Part shown: positions 53,821 through 61,177 of the stretch, piece after piece
Layout: the number at the start of each line of letters is the position of its first letter
Position numbering within the stretch: the stretch's first letter is position 1
NCBI GenBank assembly: GCA_900319865.1
Contig: ONQD01000011.1
Span: 1-61,177, forward strand
DNA length: 61,177 nucleotides
Reading direction: 5' to 3'
Source: an uncultured Bacteroidales bacterium
Lineage (GTDB): Bacteria > Bacteroidota > Bacteroidia > Bacteroidales > P3
The notes under the pieces: model-generated
What the model was told of the DNA's origin: nothing
The model's database searches: none
The model's input: the letters and a program-made list of their open reading frames with translations, nothing else
Translations under genes and position numbers: made by a program

Positions 53821-55290
53821 ATGTTGCATTTTGAATTATCAGAAATAGCACCCAAAGAATTTGAAGGGAATGTGATATTCCTTTATGGGAACGATGTCTC
53901 GGACAGGAAGCTGCCGTTGACCAAGAAAGAACTGGACTACTTGAAGAGTCATAGTGAGAACGACCCCGAGGCGGTTGTGGTGTTCGACCGCTTGCCCTAT
54001 CATCTCTATGTTGTATGTTTTGACGGCGAGAAGCCCGCACAGGTATCGCAGGAGCATCTTCGCAAGAATGCCGCCAAGGTGGTGGATATGATCAAGAAAG
54101 AGTGTTTGGATGAGGAATGCTGCGACACTGCTCTGACCGGCGAGGGCGTGATTCCCGAAGAGATTGTGGCTTTCATGGAAGGTATGTGGCTGGCCGATTA
54201 CAGCTTTGACCGCTACAAGACCAAAGAACCCAAACATGTGGGCAAGGTGTATGTGGAGTCGAATTTCCTCAGCAAAGAGGATTTGGACAGCAACGTGCGT
54301 CTGTGGAACCGCATTTATTGGTGCCGCGAGTGGGTGAATATGCCTGTGGCTGATCTCAACGCCGAGAAGTTTGCCTCGGAACTTGACGATATTGCCAAAG
54401 ACCTCAAGGTGGACTGCACCGTATTCGACAAGAAAAAGATAGAGGAGTTGGGTATGGGCGGTTTGCTTGCCGTGAATCAGGGCAGCGTCGACGAGCCTCG
54501 TTTTGTGGTGATGGAGTATAAGCCCCGCCACGCTGTGAACACCAAACCGCTCGCCTTGGTGGGCAAGGGTGTGATGTATGACACCGGCGGACTGAATATC
54601 AAGACAGGCGACTATATGTCGGAGATGAAGTCGGATATGGCGGGAGCCGCTACTATGGCTTCGGTGCTTTTTGCCGCCGCCGAGAATGAGTTGCCGGTGC
54701 ATGTGGTTGCCTTGCTGCCGCTTACCGACAGCCGTCCGGGATTCAATGCCTATGCTCCCGACGACGTTCTGACCATGTATGACGGCACCACTGTTGAGGT
54801 AGTGAATACCGATGCCGAAGGCCGTCTGATATTGGCCGACGCCATTGCCTATGCGGTGCGCAACTACAGCCCCGAGCTGGTGGTTGATGCCGCCACTCTC
54901 ACCGGTGCAGCTGTGCGTGCCATCGGCACCTATGGCATTGCCGCCATGCAGCAACACGCCGAAAACCCCTTCCAGCTGCTGCGTATCATCGGTGAACAGG
55001 TGCACGAAAGGGTAGTGGAATTCCCCTTCTGGGACGACTACGACGAGCATGTGAAGTCGGACTTCGCCGACTTGAAGAACTGTGGCCCCGGACAGGCTGG
55101 CACAATCACTGCGGGTAAGTTCCTGGCCCACTTTGCCAAAGAAACCCCCTATATCCATCTCGACATTGCCGGTGTGGCCTATTTCAGCAAAAAGCAATGG
55201 TATTACGCCCCGGGCGCGTCGGGATTCGGCATCCGACTTCTCTATGCCTTTATCCAAATGTACGAAGGTGCCTCCAAGGGCAAAATGTGA
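53821..55290 (+). CDS. pepA: Leucyl aminopeptidase family M17
   Basis: 489 residues. It removes N-terminal residues from peptides using two zinc or manganese ions. The C-terminal catalytic domain has VGKGVMYDTGGLNIKTGDYM (Lys and Asp ligands), MKSDMAGAATMASV, and the diagnostic VVNTDAEGRLILADAIAYAV. The N-terminal 150 residues are the variable macro-like domain. A hairpin lies about 35 bases after the stop. Confidence 0.95.
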   Translation: MLHFELSEIAPKEFEGNVIFLYGNDVSDRKLPLTKKELDYLKSHSENDPEAVVVFDRLPYHLYVVCFDGEKPAQVSQEHLRKNAAKVVDMIKKECLDEECCDTALTGEGVIPEEIVAFMEGMWLADYSFDRYKTKEPKHVGKVYVESNFLSKEDLDSNVRLWNRIYWCREWVNMPVADLNAEKFASELDDIAKDLKVDCTVFDKKKIEELGMGGLLAVNQGSVDEPRFVVMEYKPRHAVNTKPLALVGKGVMYDTGGLNIKTGDYMSEMKSDMAGAATMASVLFAAAENELPVHVVALLPLTDSRPGFNAYAPDDVLTMYDGTTVEVVNTDAEGRLILADAIAYAVRNYSPELVVDAATLTGAAVRAIGTYGIAAMQQHAENPFQLLRIIGEQVHERVVEFPFWDDYDEHVKSDFADLKNCGPGQAGTITAGKFLAHFAKETPYIHLDIAGVAYFSKKQWYYAPGASGFGIRLLYAFIQMYEGASKGKM

Positions 55291-55322
55291 CACAATGAAC
55301 ATTCAAGGTTGGTGAGGGTCTT

Positions 55323-55347
55323 ATGGCCCGAAGTGCCTTTCGGCCAT
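55323..55347 (+). terminator. Hairpin after the M17 gene
   Basis: ATGGCCCGAA pairs with TTCGGCCAT across a short loop (one bulged C). No U-run follows, so terminator strength is doubtful. Confidence 0.4.
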
Positions 55348-55412
55348 CATGATTAACAGCCTCATCAACAGACATAATACATATTAACTTTTTATTCATT
55401 TTAGATATTGAT

Positions 55413-56456
55413 ATGGAAGAGAAAAAAAACAATCCCCGTGTGCGTTTGGCCATCACGCAGGGCGATATAAACGGAGTAGGTTATGAAGTGATACTCAAAA
55501 CATTCAGCGACAACCGCATGTTCGACGTATGCACTCCCGTGCTATATGGTTCCACCAAGGTGGCCTCCTATCACAAGAAACTCCTTGCCCTTCATCAGGA
55601 CATCACCTTCAACGGTATACATGACGCCAGTGAGGCGGTGGACCGTAAGTTCAATGTGGTGAATCTGACCAACGAAGAGATTAAGATTGATATGGGAAAA
55701 CTGACCGATGTGGCCGGTGCCCAGTCCCGCCTGTCGCTGAACCGCGCCTGCGAGGATTTGAAGAAAGGTCTGGTCGATGTTCTGGTCACTGCCCCCATCA
55801 GCAAGAAGAATATCCAGTCGGAGGACTTTGACTTCCCCGGCCATACCGAGTACCTTTCCCACCAGTTCGGCTGCAGCAGCCTTATGATTATGGTGTGCGA
55901 CCGTATCCGCATAGGCATTGTTACCAACCACTTGGCCCTCAAAGATGTGCCCAACGCCATCACCCACAATCTGCTCTTCGACAAGATTATGCTTATGAAC
56001 GAGTCGCTCAAGCGCGACTTCGGTGTCCCGATGCCCAAGATTGCAGTGCTGGCCCTCGACCCGCATGCCGGCGACAACGGTGTGGTGGGAACTCAGGACA
56101 ACACCGTAATCAAGCCGGTGATAGAAGAGGTGCAGAACAAAGGCGTTTTGGCCTATGGACCTTATCCCTCCGATGGTTTCTTTGGCAGCAGCGAGTTCAA
56201 TAAGTTCGACGGTGTGCTGGCACTCTATCACGACCAGGGTCTTATTCCTTTCAAACTCATGTCGTTCACCGAGGGTGTCAACTACACTGCCGGCCTGCCC
56301 TATGTGCGTACCTCTCCCGCCCACGGCACCGCTTTCGACATTGCAGGCAAGGACAAGGCCAGCGAACAGTCGTTCCGCAGTGCTGTGTTCCTGGCTTGCA
56401 ACATCCTGCGCAACAGGAAAGAGTATGACGAGCTCACCGCCGACCCTCTGCGATAA
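55413..56456 (+). CDS. pdxA: 4-hydroxythreonine-4-phosphate dehydrogenase
   Basis: 347 residues. An NAD-dependent step of DXP-dependent pyridoxal phosphate synthesis. RVRLAITQGDINGVGYEVIL, FPGHTEYLSHQFG, ALDPHAGDNGVVGTQDNTVI and LYHDQGLIPFKLMSF contain the family's metal-binding His residues. SPAHGTAFDIAGKDKA closes the domain. It is followed 53 bases later by polA. Confidence 0.96.
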   Translation: MEEKKNNPRVRLAITQGDINGVGYEVILKTFSDNRMFDVCTPVLYGSTKVASYHKKLLALHQDITFNGIHDASEAVDRKFNVVNLTNEEIKIDMGKLTDVAGAQSRLSLNRACEDLKKGLVDVLVTAPISKKNIQSEDFDFPGHTEYLSHQFGCSSLMIMVCDRIRIGIVTNHLALKDVPNAITHNLLFDKIMLMNESLKRDFGVPMPKIAVLALDPHAGDNGVVGTQDNTVIKPVIEEVQNKGVLAYGPYPSDGFFGSSEFNKFDGVLALYHDQGLIPFKLMSFTEGVNYTAGLPYVRTSPAHGTAFDIAGKDKASEQSFRSAVFLACNILRNRKEYDELTADPLR

Positions 56457-56509
56457 GTCCCCTCTGCATGGCGGAAAAACAATTGATATTCTAACGATAC
56501 GAATGGCCA

Positions 56510-59182
56510 ATGAAGAAGCTGGTTCTTTTTGACGGGATGGCGATGGTCTACCGTTCCTATTATGCCTTGAACGGCTCGGGGCGGATGAATTCCAAAGGGC
56601 TGAACACCTCGGCGGTACTGGGTTTCACCAACACTTTATATGACTTGCTCAAAAAGTTGAAACCCACCCACGTGGCTGTGGCTTTCGATGTTCCGAAACC
56701 CACGTTCAGGCACGAGATGTACACCGAATACAAAGCCAACCGTGAAGCGATGCCCGAGGCCATACAGGTGGGGCTGCCCTATATCCGCAGCATCCTGCAG
56801 GCCTTCCGTATTCCGGTGCTGACCTGCGAGGGGTTCGAGGCCGACGACATCATAGGCACCACCTCCCACTGGGCCGACGAGAAAGGCTACGACGAGGTCA
56901 TAATGGTCACCCCCGACAAGGATTTCGGGCAACTGGTAACCTCCCGCGTCCACATGTACCGCTTCGGCCGTATGGGTCGCCCCGACGAGATTATGGGCGT
57001 GGAGGAGATTTGCAACAAGTTCGGCGTGTCGTCGCCCGCTCAGGTGAAAGACCTCCTGGGCCTCTGGGGCGACAGCTCGGACAACATCCCCGGCATTCCC
57101 GGTGTGGGCGAGAAAACGGCCAAGAAGCTGATTGACCAATTCGGCTCCGTCGAGGAAATGGTGCAGCGTTCCGACGAGATAAAGAACGACAAGATTCGCA
57201 ACCTGGTGAAGGAGTATGGCGAGCAGGCCCTTTTCAGCAAGAAACTTGCCACCATTGTGCTCGATGCACCCGTTGAGCTGAGCGACGAGCAATTGGAGGT
57301 GAAAAAGCCCGACTATGCCGCTGTGCAGTCCCTTTTTGCCGAGTTGGAATTCCGCACATTGGCCAAAAGGGTGTTTACCGACCTCTCGGTCAACGACCCT
57401 TCCGAAGCTCAGCGTTTTGCAGCTTCCAAACCCGCTGCGGCTTCGGCCAAGCGTGCTTCAAAGTCGGCTGACACCCAGCCCCAGCAGCCCACCCTCTTCG
57501 ACCAACCCACCCTGTTCGAGCAGGCGCATATCGACGACTCCCGCGCCACCGAAATACACAGGATGGACCTTTTTCCCGACCACGGCGATGTTGCCGTCTT
57601 TGTCTCCGGTGCCACCATCGTGCTGGCATTCAATGCCGATGAGGTGTATTCTTCGCTTGTGGGCGACATCGATGTGGAACGTCTTCGCAAACTGCTGGAG
57701 GACGAAAGCAGTCTGAAACTGTGCCACGACCTGAAAGCTTTGAAGTATATTCTCAAAGAGTTGGGTATAAGTTTGAAGGGTCAGGTGTTCGATGTCCAGT
57801 TGGCGCACTATCTGATTGATGCCGAAGCCCGTCACGGGCTGGACAGCATCTCTATGTCGGTGTTGGGCAGCGAGCCCGCCAACGAGTTGGAATCGGCCGC
57901 CGTTCTCTGGCAGCTCTATCCGCTCATGGCTGCACAAATGTCCGATTCCGGCCTCAACCACCTCTACAGCGATGTGGAACTGCCGCTGGTCGATGTGCTT
58001 ATCAGTATGGAGGAGGAAGGTGTGCGAATCGATGTCGACGCTTTGAAGGACTATTCGCGCCGCCTGTCCGAGGAGCGTGACGGGATAGAGAAATCCATCT
58101 TCGAGCTGGCTGGAGGCCAATTCAATATTTCTTCGCCCAAACAGTTGGGCGAGGTGCTGTACGAACGTCTCAAAATCACCGACAAGCCGCCCCGCACCGC
58201 CACCAAACAGTATTCCACCGCCGAGGACGTGCTGCTCAAGCTCAAGGATAAACACCCCATCATCGGGATGATATTGGAGTATCGCTCGCTCACCAAACTC
58301 ATCGGCACCTATCTCGACAGTTTCCCCAAGCTGATCGACCCCGTGACTCAACGCCTGCACACCGTCTACAACCAGACTGTCACCGCCACAGGCCGCCTCT
58401 CGAGCAGCAACCCCAACCTACAGAATATCCCCATCCGCACCGAGCGTGGTCGTGAGATACGCAAAGCCTTTGTGGCCAGGGATAAAGACTACATCCTGCT
58501 GGCCGCCGACTACTCGCAGATTGAATTGCGCATCATCGCCTCTCTGGCCAACGACCGCCACATGATCGAGGCTTTCGCAAACCACTACGACATTCACGCC
58601 GCCACCGCTGCCAAGATATACAAGATACCCATCGAGGAGGTGTCAAAAGACCTCAGGCGTAACGCCAAGTCGGTGAACTTCGGCATCGTCTACGGCATCA
58701 GCTCTTTCGGACTGAGCGAGCAGCTGGGCATCCCTCGCAAGGAGGCCGCCACATTGATCGAGGAGTATTTCAACCAGTATCCCGACATCAAAAACTATAT
58801 CGACAAGAACATTGCCTTTGCCCACGAGCACGGCTATGCCCAAACCCTTCTGGGCCGCCGCCGCTATCTGGCCGACATCAACTCGCGCAATGCCTCGGCA
58901 CGCACCTTTGCCGAGCGCAATGCCGTGAATATGCCCATCCAGGGCACCTCGGCCGACATGATAAAGATTGCAATGAACACTATTTATAGCAAATTCCAAC
59001 AGCTCAACCTCAAGTCGAAAATGATTCTCCAGGTACACGACGAATTGGTGTTCGACTGCTACAAGCCCGAGGAGCAACAGGTGCGCGCCATTGTGGAGGA
59101 GGCTATGGTCAACGCCTTGCCCCTCTCCATTCCGGTTGAAGTGGGCATAGATGTGGGCGACAATTGGCTCGAGGCACACTAA
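56510..59182 (+). CDS. polA: DNA polymerase I
   Basis: 890 residues with three parts. Residues 1-290 are the 5'-3' flap exonuclease (VAFDVPKPTFRHEMYTEYKA; GWGDSSDNIPGIPGVGEKT-type helix-hairpin-helix). Residues 340-500 are the 3'-5' exonuclease fold, but the catalytic DxE motif is not seen and motif II reads KLCHDLKALKY, so proofreading is probably lost. The polymerase has motif A AADYSQIELRIIASLAND, motif B RRNAKSVNFGIVYGISSFGL and motif C ILQVHDELVF. It follows pdxA. Confidence 0.96.
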   Translation: MKKLVLFDGMAMVYRSYYALNGSGRMNSKGLNTSAVLGFTNTLYDLLKKLKPTHVAVAFDVPKPTFRHEMYTEYKANREAMPEAIQVGLPYIRSILQAFRIPVLTCEGFEADDIIGTTSHWADEKGYDEVIMVTPDKDFGQLVTSRVHMYRFGRMGRPDEIMGVEEICNKFGVSSPAQVKDLLGLWGDSSDNIPGIPGVGEKTAKKLIDQFGSVEEMVQRSDEIKNDKIRNLVKEYGEQALFSKKLATIVLDAPVELSDEQLEVKKPDYAAVQSLFAELEFRTLAKRVFTDLSVNDPSEAQRFAASKPAAASAKRASKSADTQPQQPTLFDQPTLFEQAHIDDSRATEIHRMDLFPDHGDVAVFVSGATIVLAFNADEVYSSLVGDIDVERLRKLLEDESSLKLCHDLKALKYILKELGISLKGQVFDVQLAHYLIDAEARHGLDSISMSVLGSEPANELESAAVLWQLYPLMAAQMSDSGLNHLYSDVELPLVDVLISMEEEGVRIDVDALKDYSRRLSEERDGIEKSIFELAGGQFNISSPKQLGEVLYERLKITDKPPRTATKQYSTAEDVLLKLKDKHPIIGMILEYRSLTKLIGTYLDSFPKLIDPVTQRLHTVYNQTVTATGRLSSSNPNLQNIPIRTERGREIRKAFVARDKDYILLAADYSQIELRIIASLANDRHMIEAFANHYDIHAATAAKIYKIPIEEVSKDLRRNAKSVNFGIVYGISSFGLSEQLGIPRKEAATLIEEYFNQYPDIKNYIDKNIAFAHEHGYAQTLLGRRRYLADINSRNASARTFAERNAVNMPIQGTSADMIKIAMNTIYSKFQQLNLKSKMILQVHDELVFDCYKPEEQQVRAIVEEAMVNALPLSIPVEVGIDVGDNWLEAH

Positions 59183-59235
59183 ACTATCGTTTTTTACGTT
59201 ATACATCAAGAAACAAAATTAAAAACAGTACAATA

Positions 59236-60009
59236 ATGAAAAAAGTATTCTCTCTCTGTCTGTTAGTCGTGGCATCGATGGGCATGCTCTTCGCGCAGTC
59301 CGATGTCAAGGCGGATTTTTCGTCTGTCGCCACCTCGGGACAGGTGTTATATTACAAAATTATTGATTACGGCGAGGTGCATGTGTGGCCCCACAGCGAC
59401 AACCCCGAGCTCCTGGGCGGTTATATCAAGATTCCCCGCACGGTGAAGTTCGAGGGTCAGAACTATATTGTTACCGGCATCGGCGACAATGCTTTTGCCT
59501 TCTGCATCCGCATCCAGGGCATCGAGCTGCCCACCACCATGTTCTTCATCGGCGACCGTGCTTTCTTCCATTGCACCGACCTCCGCGTGATTCAAATGCC
59601 CAAAACCCTTACCACTATCGGCGAAAGTGCTTTCGAGGGCTGCACCTCGCTAATCGATGTAGTTATGCCCAATTCCGTGATAGAGATGGGTGCCAATGTC
59701 TTTAAGGATTGCGACAATGTGCGCCATTTTGTCATCTCGCAGGGTCTGACCGAAATACCCGAAGGAGCTTTTATGAACTGCAAGTCGGTGACCGACTATT
59801 TCATCCCTGCCTCGGTCACTGCATTGGGATGCAACGCTTTCGATGGCTATGTGAACCTCAAAACTGTCACTTTCTTCGGCAATATCCCTCCCGAACCCGA
59901 ATGCGAGCCCGCCTTTGGCCGCGAAATCCCCATCTATGTGAAATCCCAGGCCTTCGACCAATACAAAGCCTCCTACCATTGGGGGCAATATGCAATCAAG
60001 GCAATGTGA
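59236..60009 (+). CDS. Secreted BspA-like leucine-rich-repeat protein
   Basis: 257 residues from ATG 59236 (MKKVFSLCLLVVASMGMLFA); a longer frame overlapping polA is rejected. After the signal peptide come BspA-type LRR_5 units: IGDNAFAFCIRIQGIELPTT, IGDRAFFHCTDLRVIQMPKT, IGESAFEGCTSLIDVVMPNS, and two more. The end (IYVKSQAFDQYKASYHWGQY) is typical of this family. It is likely surface or periplasmic; binding partner unknown. A strong terminator follows. Confidence 0.9.
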   Translation: MKKVFSLCLLVVASMGMLFAQSDVKADFSSVATSGQVLYYKIIDYGEVHVWPHSDNPELLGGYIKIPRTVKFEGQNYIVTGIGDNAFAFCIRIQGIELPTTMFFIGDRAFFHCTDLRVIQMPKTLTTIGESAFEGCTSLIDVVMPNSVIEMGANVFKDCDNVRHFVISQGLTEIPEGAFMNCKSVTDYFIPASVTALGCNAFDGYVNLKTVTFFGNIPPEPECEPAFGREIPIYVKSQAFDQYKASYHWGQYAIKAM

Positions 60010-60037
60010 TATTTTTTCTAATCGACACCTTTTTTTG

Positions 60038-60077
60038 CCGGACCATGAACCCCTCTTCATGGTCCGGTTTTTATTTT
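60038..60077 (+). terminator. Intrinsic terminator of the LRR gene
   Basis: CCGGACCATGAA (60038-60049) pairs perfectly with TTCATGGTCCGG (60056-60067), followed by TTTTTATTTT. Confidence 0.9.
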
Positions 60078-60093
60078 ATTTTTCGCCCAACGC

Positions 60094-60173
60094 CGCCACC
60101 GCGAGTCCCCTCTTGAGAGGGGTACGGCGAAGCCGTGGGGTATGTATCGAAAACAAATACAGAAAGTCCATAG
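60094..60173 (+). repeat. Repeat copy A1 of the DUF559-associated family
   Basis: Core: GCGAGTCCCCTCTTGAGAGG, then a GGCGAAGCC mini-hairpin, then GGGGTATGTATCG and a CAGAAAGTCCAT tail. CCCCTCT/AGAGGGG forms the main stem. Confidence 0.85.
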
Positions 60174-60181
60174 AGTTTTCT

Positions 60182-60280
60182 CAAGCATAGACAAACGGAC
60201 CGCCACTGCGAGTCCCCTCTTGAGAGGGGTACGGCGAAGCCGGGGGGTATGTATCGTAAACCCAATACAGAAAGTCCATA
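60182..60280 (+). repeat. Repeat copy A2
   Basis: Same core as A1, with an extra upstream part (AAGCATAGACAAACGGA) shared with copy A4. Ends in CAGAAAGTCCATA. Confidence 0.85.
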
Positions 60281-60288
60281 TAATAAAA

Positions 60289-60399
60289 GGACTATTACAA
60301 TATATGCTGGCTCCGCCAGCGTTATACATACCCCGCCACTGTCGTGGCACCCCTTTCGAAAGGGGACGCTGCCGCCGTGACGCTTGTACGGTCATGTAC
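60289..60399 (-). repeat. Repeat copy B1 (opposite orientation)
   Basis: Read leftward it has the A layout: GTCCCCTTTCGAAAGGGG, then a GCCAC/GTGGC hairpin, then GGGGTATGTATAACG, then CTGGCGGAGCCAG. CCCCTTTCGAAAGGGG is a perfect palindrome. It lies 8 bases from A2 with no gene between. Confidence 0.85.
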
Positions 60400-60407
60400 A
60401 ACGGACT

Positions 60408-60483
60408 GCAACCGCGAGTCCACTCTTGAGAGGGGTACGGCGAAGCCGGGGGGGTATGTATCCGAAAACAAATACAAAGAGTC
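60408..60483 (+). repeat. Repeat copy A3, directly upstream of the DUF559 gene
   Basis: A-type core with one change (GAGTCCACTCTTGAGAGGGG) and GGGGTATGTATCCG. It ends 36 bases before the endonuclease start. Confidence 0.85.
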
Positions 60484-60519
60484 AAAATACTAAATTGGGT
60501 ATTGTGTCGTTAATCGAAT

Positions 60520-60954
60520 ATGATTTACAATGAATCTGTATTGCAAGCACTGGGTATAGATACTGACGGTTTGGTTTATTGCGGTGAGTTTCCTCCATAT
60601 AATCCCCGTCTCATACCATTAGCACGGAATCTTCGTACCAGAGGAACCAAGGCTGAAGCCATGTTGTGGAAAGTGCTGAAGAATCAACAGACGGGATATA
60701 CATTTACTCGGCAGAAGCCGATATTGAATTTCATAGCAGATTTCTATTGCCATCAATTGAGGACAGTGGTTGAGGTGGATGGATTTACCCATTTTGAAGA
60801 GGAAGACTATATCGACGATGTTGAGCGTGACAGACAAATGGCTCTTATAGGCATTAGGACAGTTCGAATCCCGGATCAGGATGTTAGACGGAATCCAACC
60901 GAAGCAGCACAGAGGATTTTCTTTGAGATTGGAGTTGATATTCCAATGTTATGA
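60520..60954 (+). CDS. DUF559 endonuclease-domain protein
   Basis: 144 residues. PLARNLRTRGTKAEAMLWKV, FTRQKPILNFIADFYCHQLR and VVEVDGFTHFEEEDYIDDVE match DUF559, a Vsr/restriction-endonuclease-like fold. The core acidic and charged positions (DFYC, EVDG) are in place, so activity is plausible. It is flanked on both sides by inverted copies of one hairpin repeat family. By analogy with REP-associated transposases it may act on those repeats; this is inferred, not shown. Confidence 0.88.
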   Translation: MIYNESVLQALGIDTDGLVYCGEFPPYNPRLIPLARNLRTRGTKAEAMLWKVLKNQQTGYTFTRQKPILNFIADFYCHQLRTVVEVDGFTHFEEEDYIDDVERDRQMALIGIRTVRIPDQDVRRNPTEAAQRIFFEIGVDIPML

Positions 60955-60961
60955 TGGAATA

Positions 60962-61068
60962 GGACTATTGCCATTTATGCTGGCTCCGCCAGCGTTATAC
61001 ATACCCCGCCACTGTCGTGGCACCCCTTTCGAAAGGGGACGCTGCAGCCGTGACGCTTGTACGGTCAT
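60962..61068 (-). repeat. Repeat copy B2, directly downstream of the DUF559 gene
   Basis: Nearly identical to B1, from GGACTATT through the CCCCTTTCGAAAGGGG palindrome to GCTTGTACGGTCAT. It starts 7 bases after the DUF559 stop. Confidence 0.85.
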
Positions 61069-61107
61069 TTGTATCCTTAACCCCGCCACCTCTACACTTA
61101 TAATACT

Positions 61108-61177
61108 CAGGCATAGACAATCGGATTGCCACCGCGAGTCCCCTCTTGAGAGGGGTACGGCGAAGCCGGGGGGTATG
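61108..61177 (+). repeat. Repeat copy A4 (cut by window end)
   Basis: Contains the CATAGACAA upstream part shared with A2 and the full A core; the sequence ends at GGGGTATG. Confidence 0.85.

Larger units (their letters stand above)
60408..61068. mobile_element. Candidate DUF559 element bounded by inverted repeats A3 and B2
   Basis: The DUF559 gene sits alone between an A-type repeat on the + strand and a B-type repeat on the - strand, which are diverged inverted copies of one another. The same A/B arrangement occurs next to it without a gene (A2/B1). Target-site duplications were not identified, so mobility is an inference. Confidence 0.35.

Noticed and set aside
53839-55302. 487-codon frame opposite pepA
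   Set aside because: Shadow of the M17 aminopeptidase, which has the NTDAEGRL signature on the + strand.
60057-60485. Frames across the A/B repeats giving Pro-Ser-Gln-Glu-Gly-like peptides
   Set aside because: They are translations of the hairpin repeats; pairing, not codons, is conserved.
1-61177. tRNA, rRNA, tmRNA, CRISPR array or insertion-sequence transposase
   Set aside because: Looked for in every spacer; none has cloverleaf sequence, rRNA motifs, regular repeat-spacer pattern or a transposase frame.

Overview
The window is a gene-dense chromosomal segment from a Bacteroidota bacterium, most likely of the order Bacteroidales. Three things support this. Many genes follow a TAnnTTTG promoter box (for example at 7345, 16887, 20303, 30276, 34142 and 45912). 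The 1571-residue secreted protein at 9728-14443 ends in a type IX secretion sorting domain. Several genes are Bacteroidota-typical: a lipoprotein BamA homolog (TamL), a Rho factor with a long disordered insert, a dimer-type glycyl-tRNA synthetase, a DUF3127 protein, and an ExbB-ExbD-ExbD cluster. No rRNA, tRNA or CRISPR array was seen. Gene products are inferred from translated sequence alone.

Layout, left part. A partial glyS, a small lipoprotein and pta run leftward (1-2782), followed by a tight leftward operon panD / membrane protein / trxB / porin (7330-2832). Next is the leftward set DUF3127 protein / 5-formyl-THF cyclo-ligase / tail-anchored protein (9193-7633). Then come the giant T9SS protein, corA and a lipoprotein. 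The stretch 16887-18670 is different: an AT-rich island with a promoter, a strongly structured RNA-like leader, a lipoprotein made of twelve CxxC zinc-ribbon-like repeats, and a retropepsin-like protein whose catalytic Asp-Thr-Gly is Asn-Pro-Gly.

Layout, middle. proS (leftward) and a rightward envelope operon (outer membrane protein, kdtA, tamL, prenyl synthase) are divergent from overlapping promoters. The exbB / TM / exbD / exbD energy-transduction operon and an outer membrane protein follow. The stretch 30.1-33.6 kb is an eroded accessory segment: a nucleotidyltransferase fragment with an intact promoter, an AT-rich phospholipase-D-fold protein, a DUF1848 gene with one internal stop, a 9-bp tandem array, and short direct repeats bracketing the whole. 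gcvH and rho are divergent at 34 kb. ltaE and a TrmH methyltransferase follow, then a leftward cluster (outer membrane protein, thioredoxin-fold lipid/thiol protein, tpiA, FtsX-family permease, histidine kinase; 44906-38485).

Layout, right part. A 1-kb gene-free region switches from pyrimidine-rich to purine-rich at about 45.5 kb. After it, a rightward housekeeping run carries lpd, an unknown gene, an M23 peptidase, ispH, recF, a DciA-like gene, an ABC exporter that stops just after its H-loop, an M17 aminopeptidase, pdxA, polA and a BspA-like leucine-rich-repeat protein. GcvH (33.7 kb) and Lpd (46 kb) are two parts of the glycine cleavage system, but they are not linked.

The most interesting structure is at the right end (60.1-61.2 kb). 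A small DUF559 endonuclease gene lies among six copies of one hairpin-bearing repeat family in alternating orientation, including a repeat pair with no gene between. This looks like an endonuclease-associated repeat system comparable in design to REP/RAYT elements.
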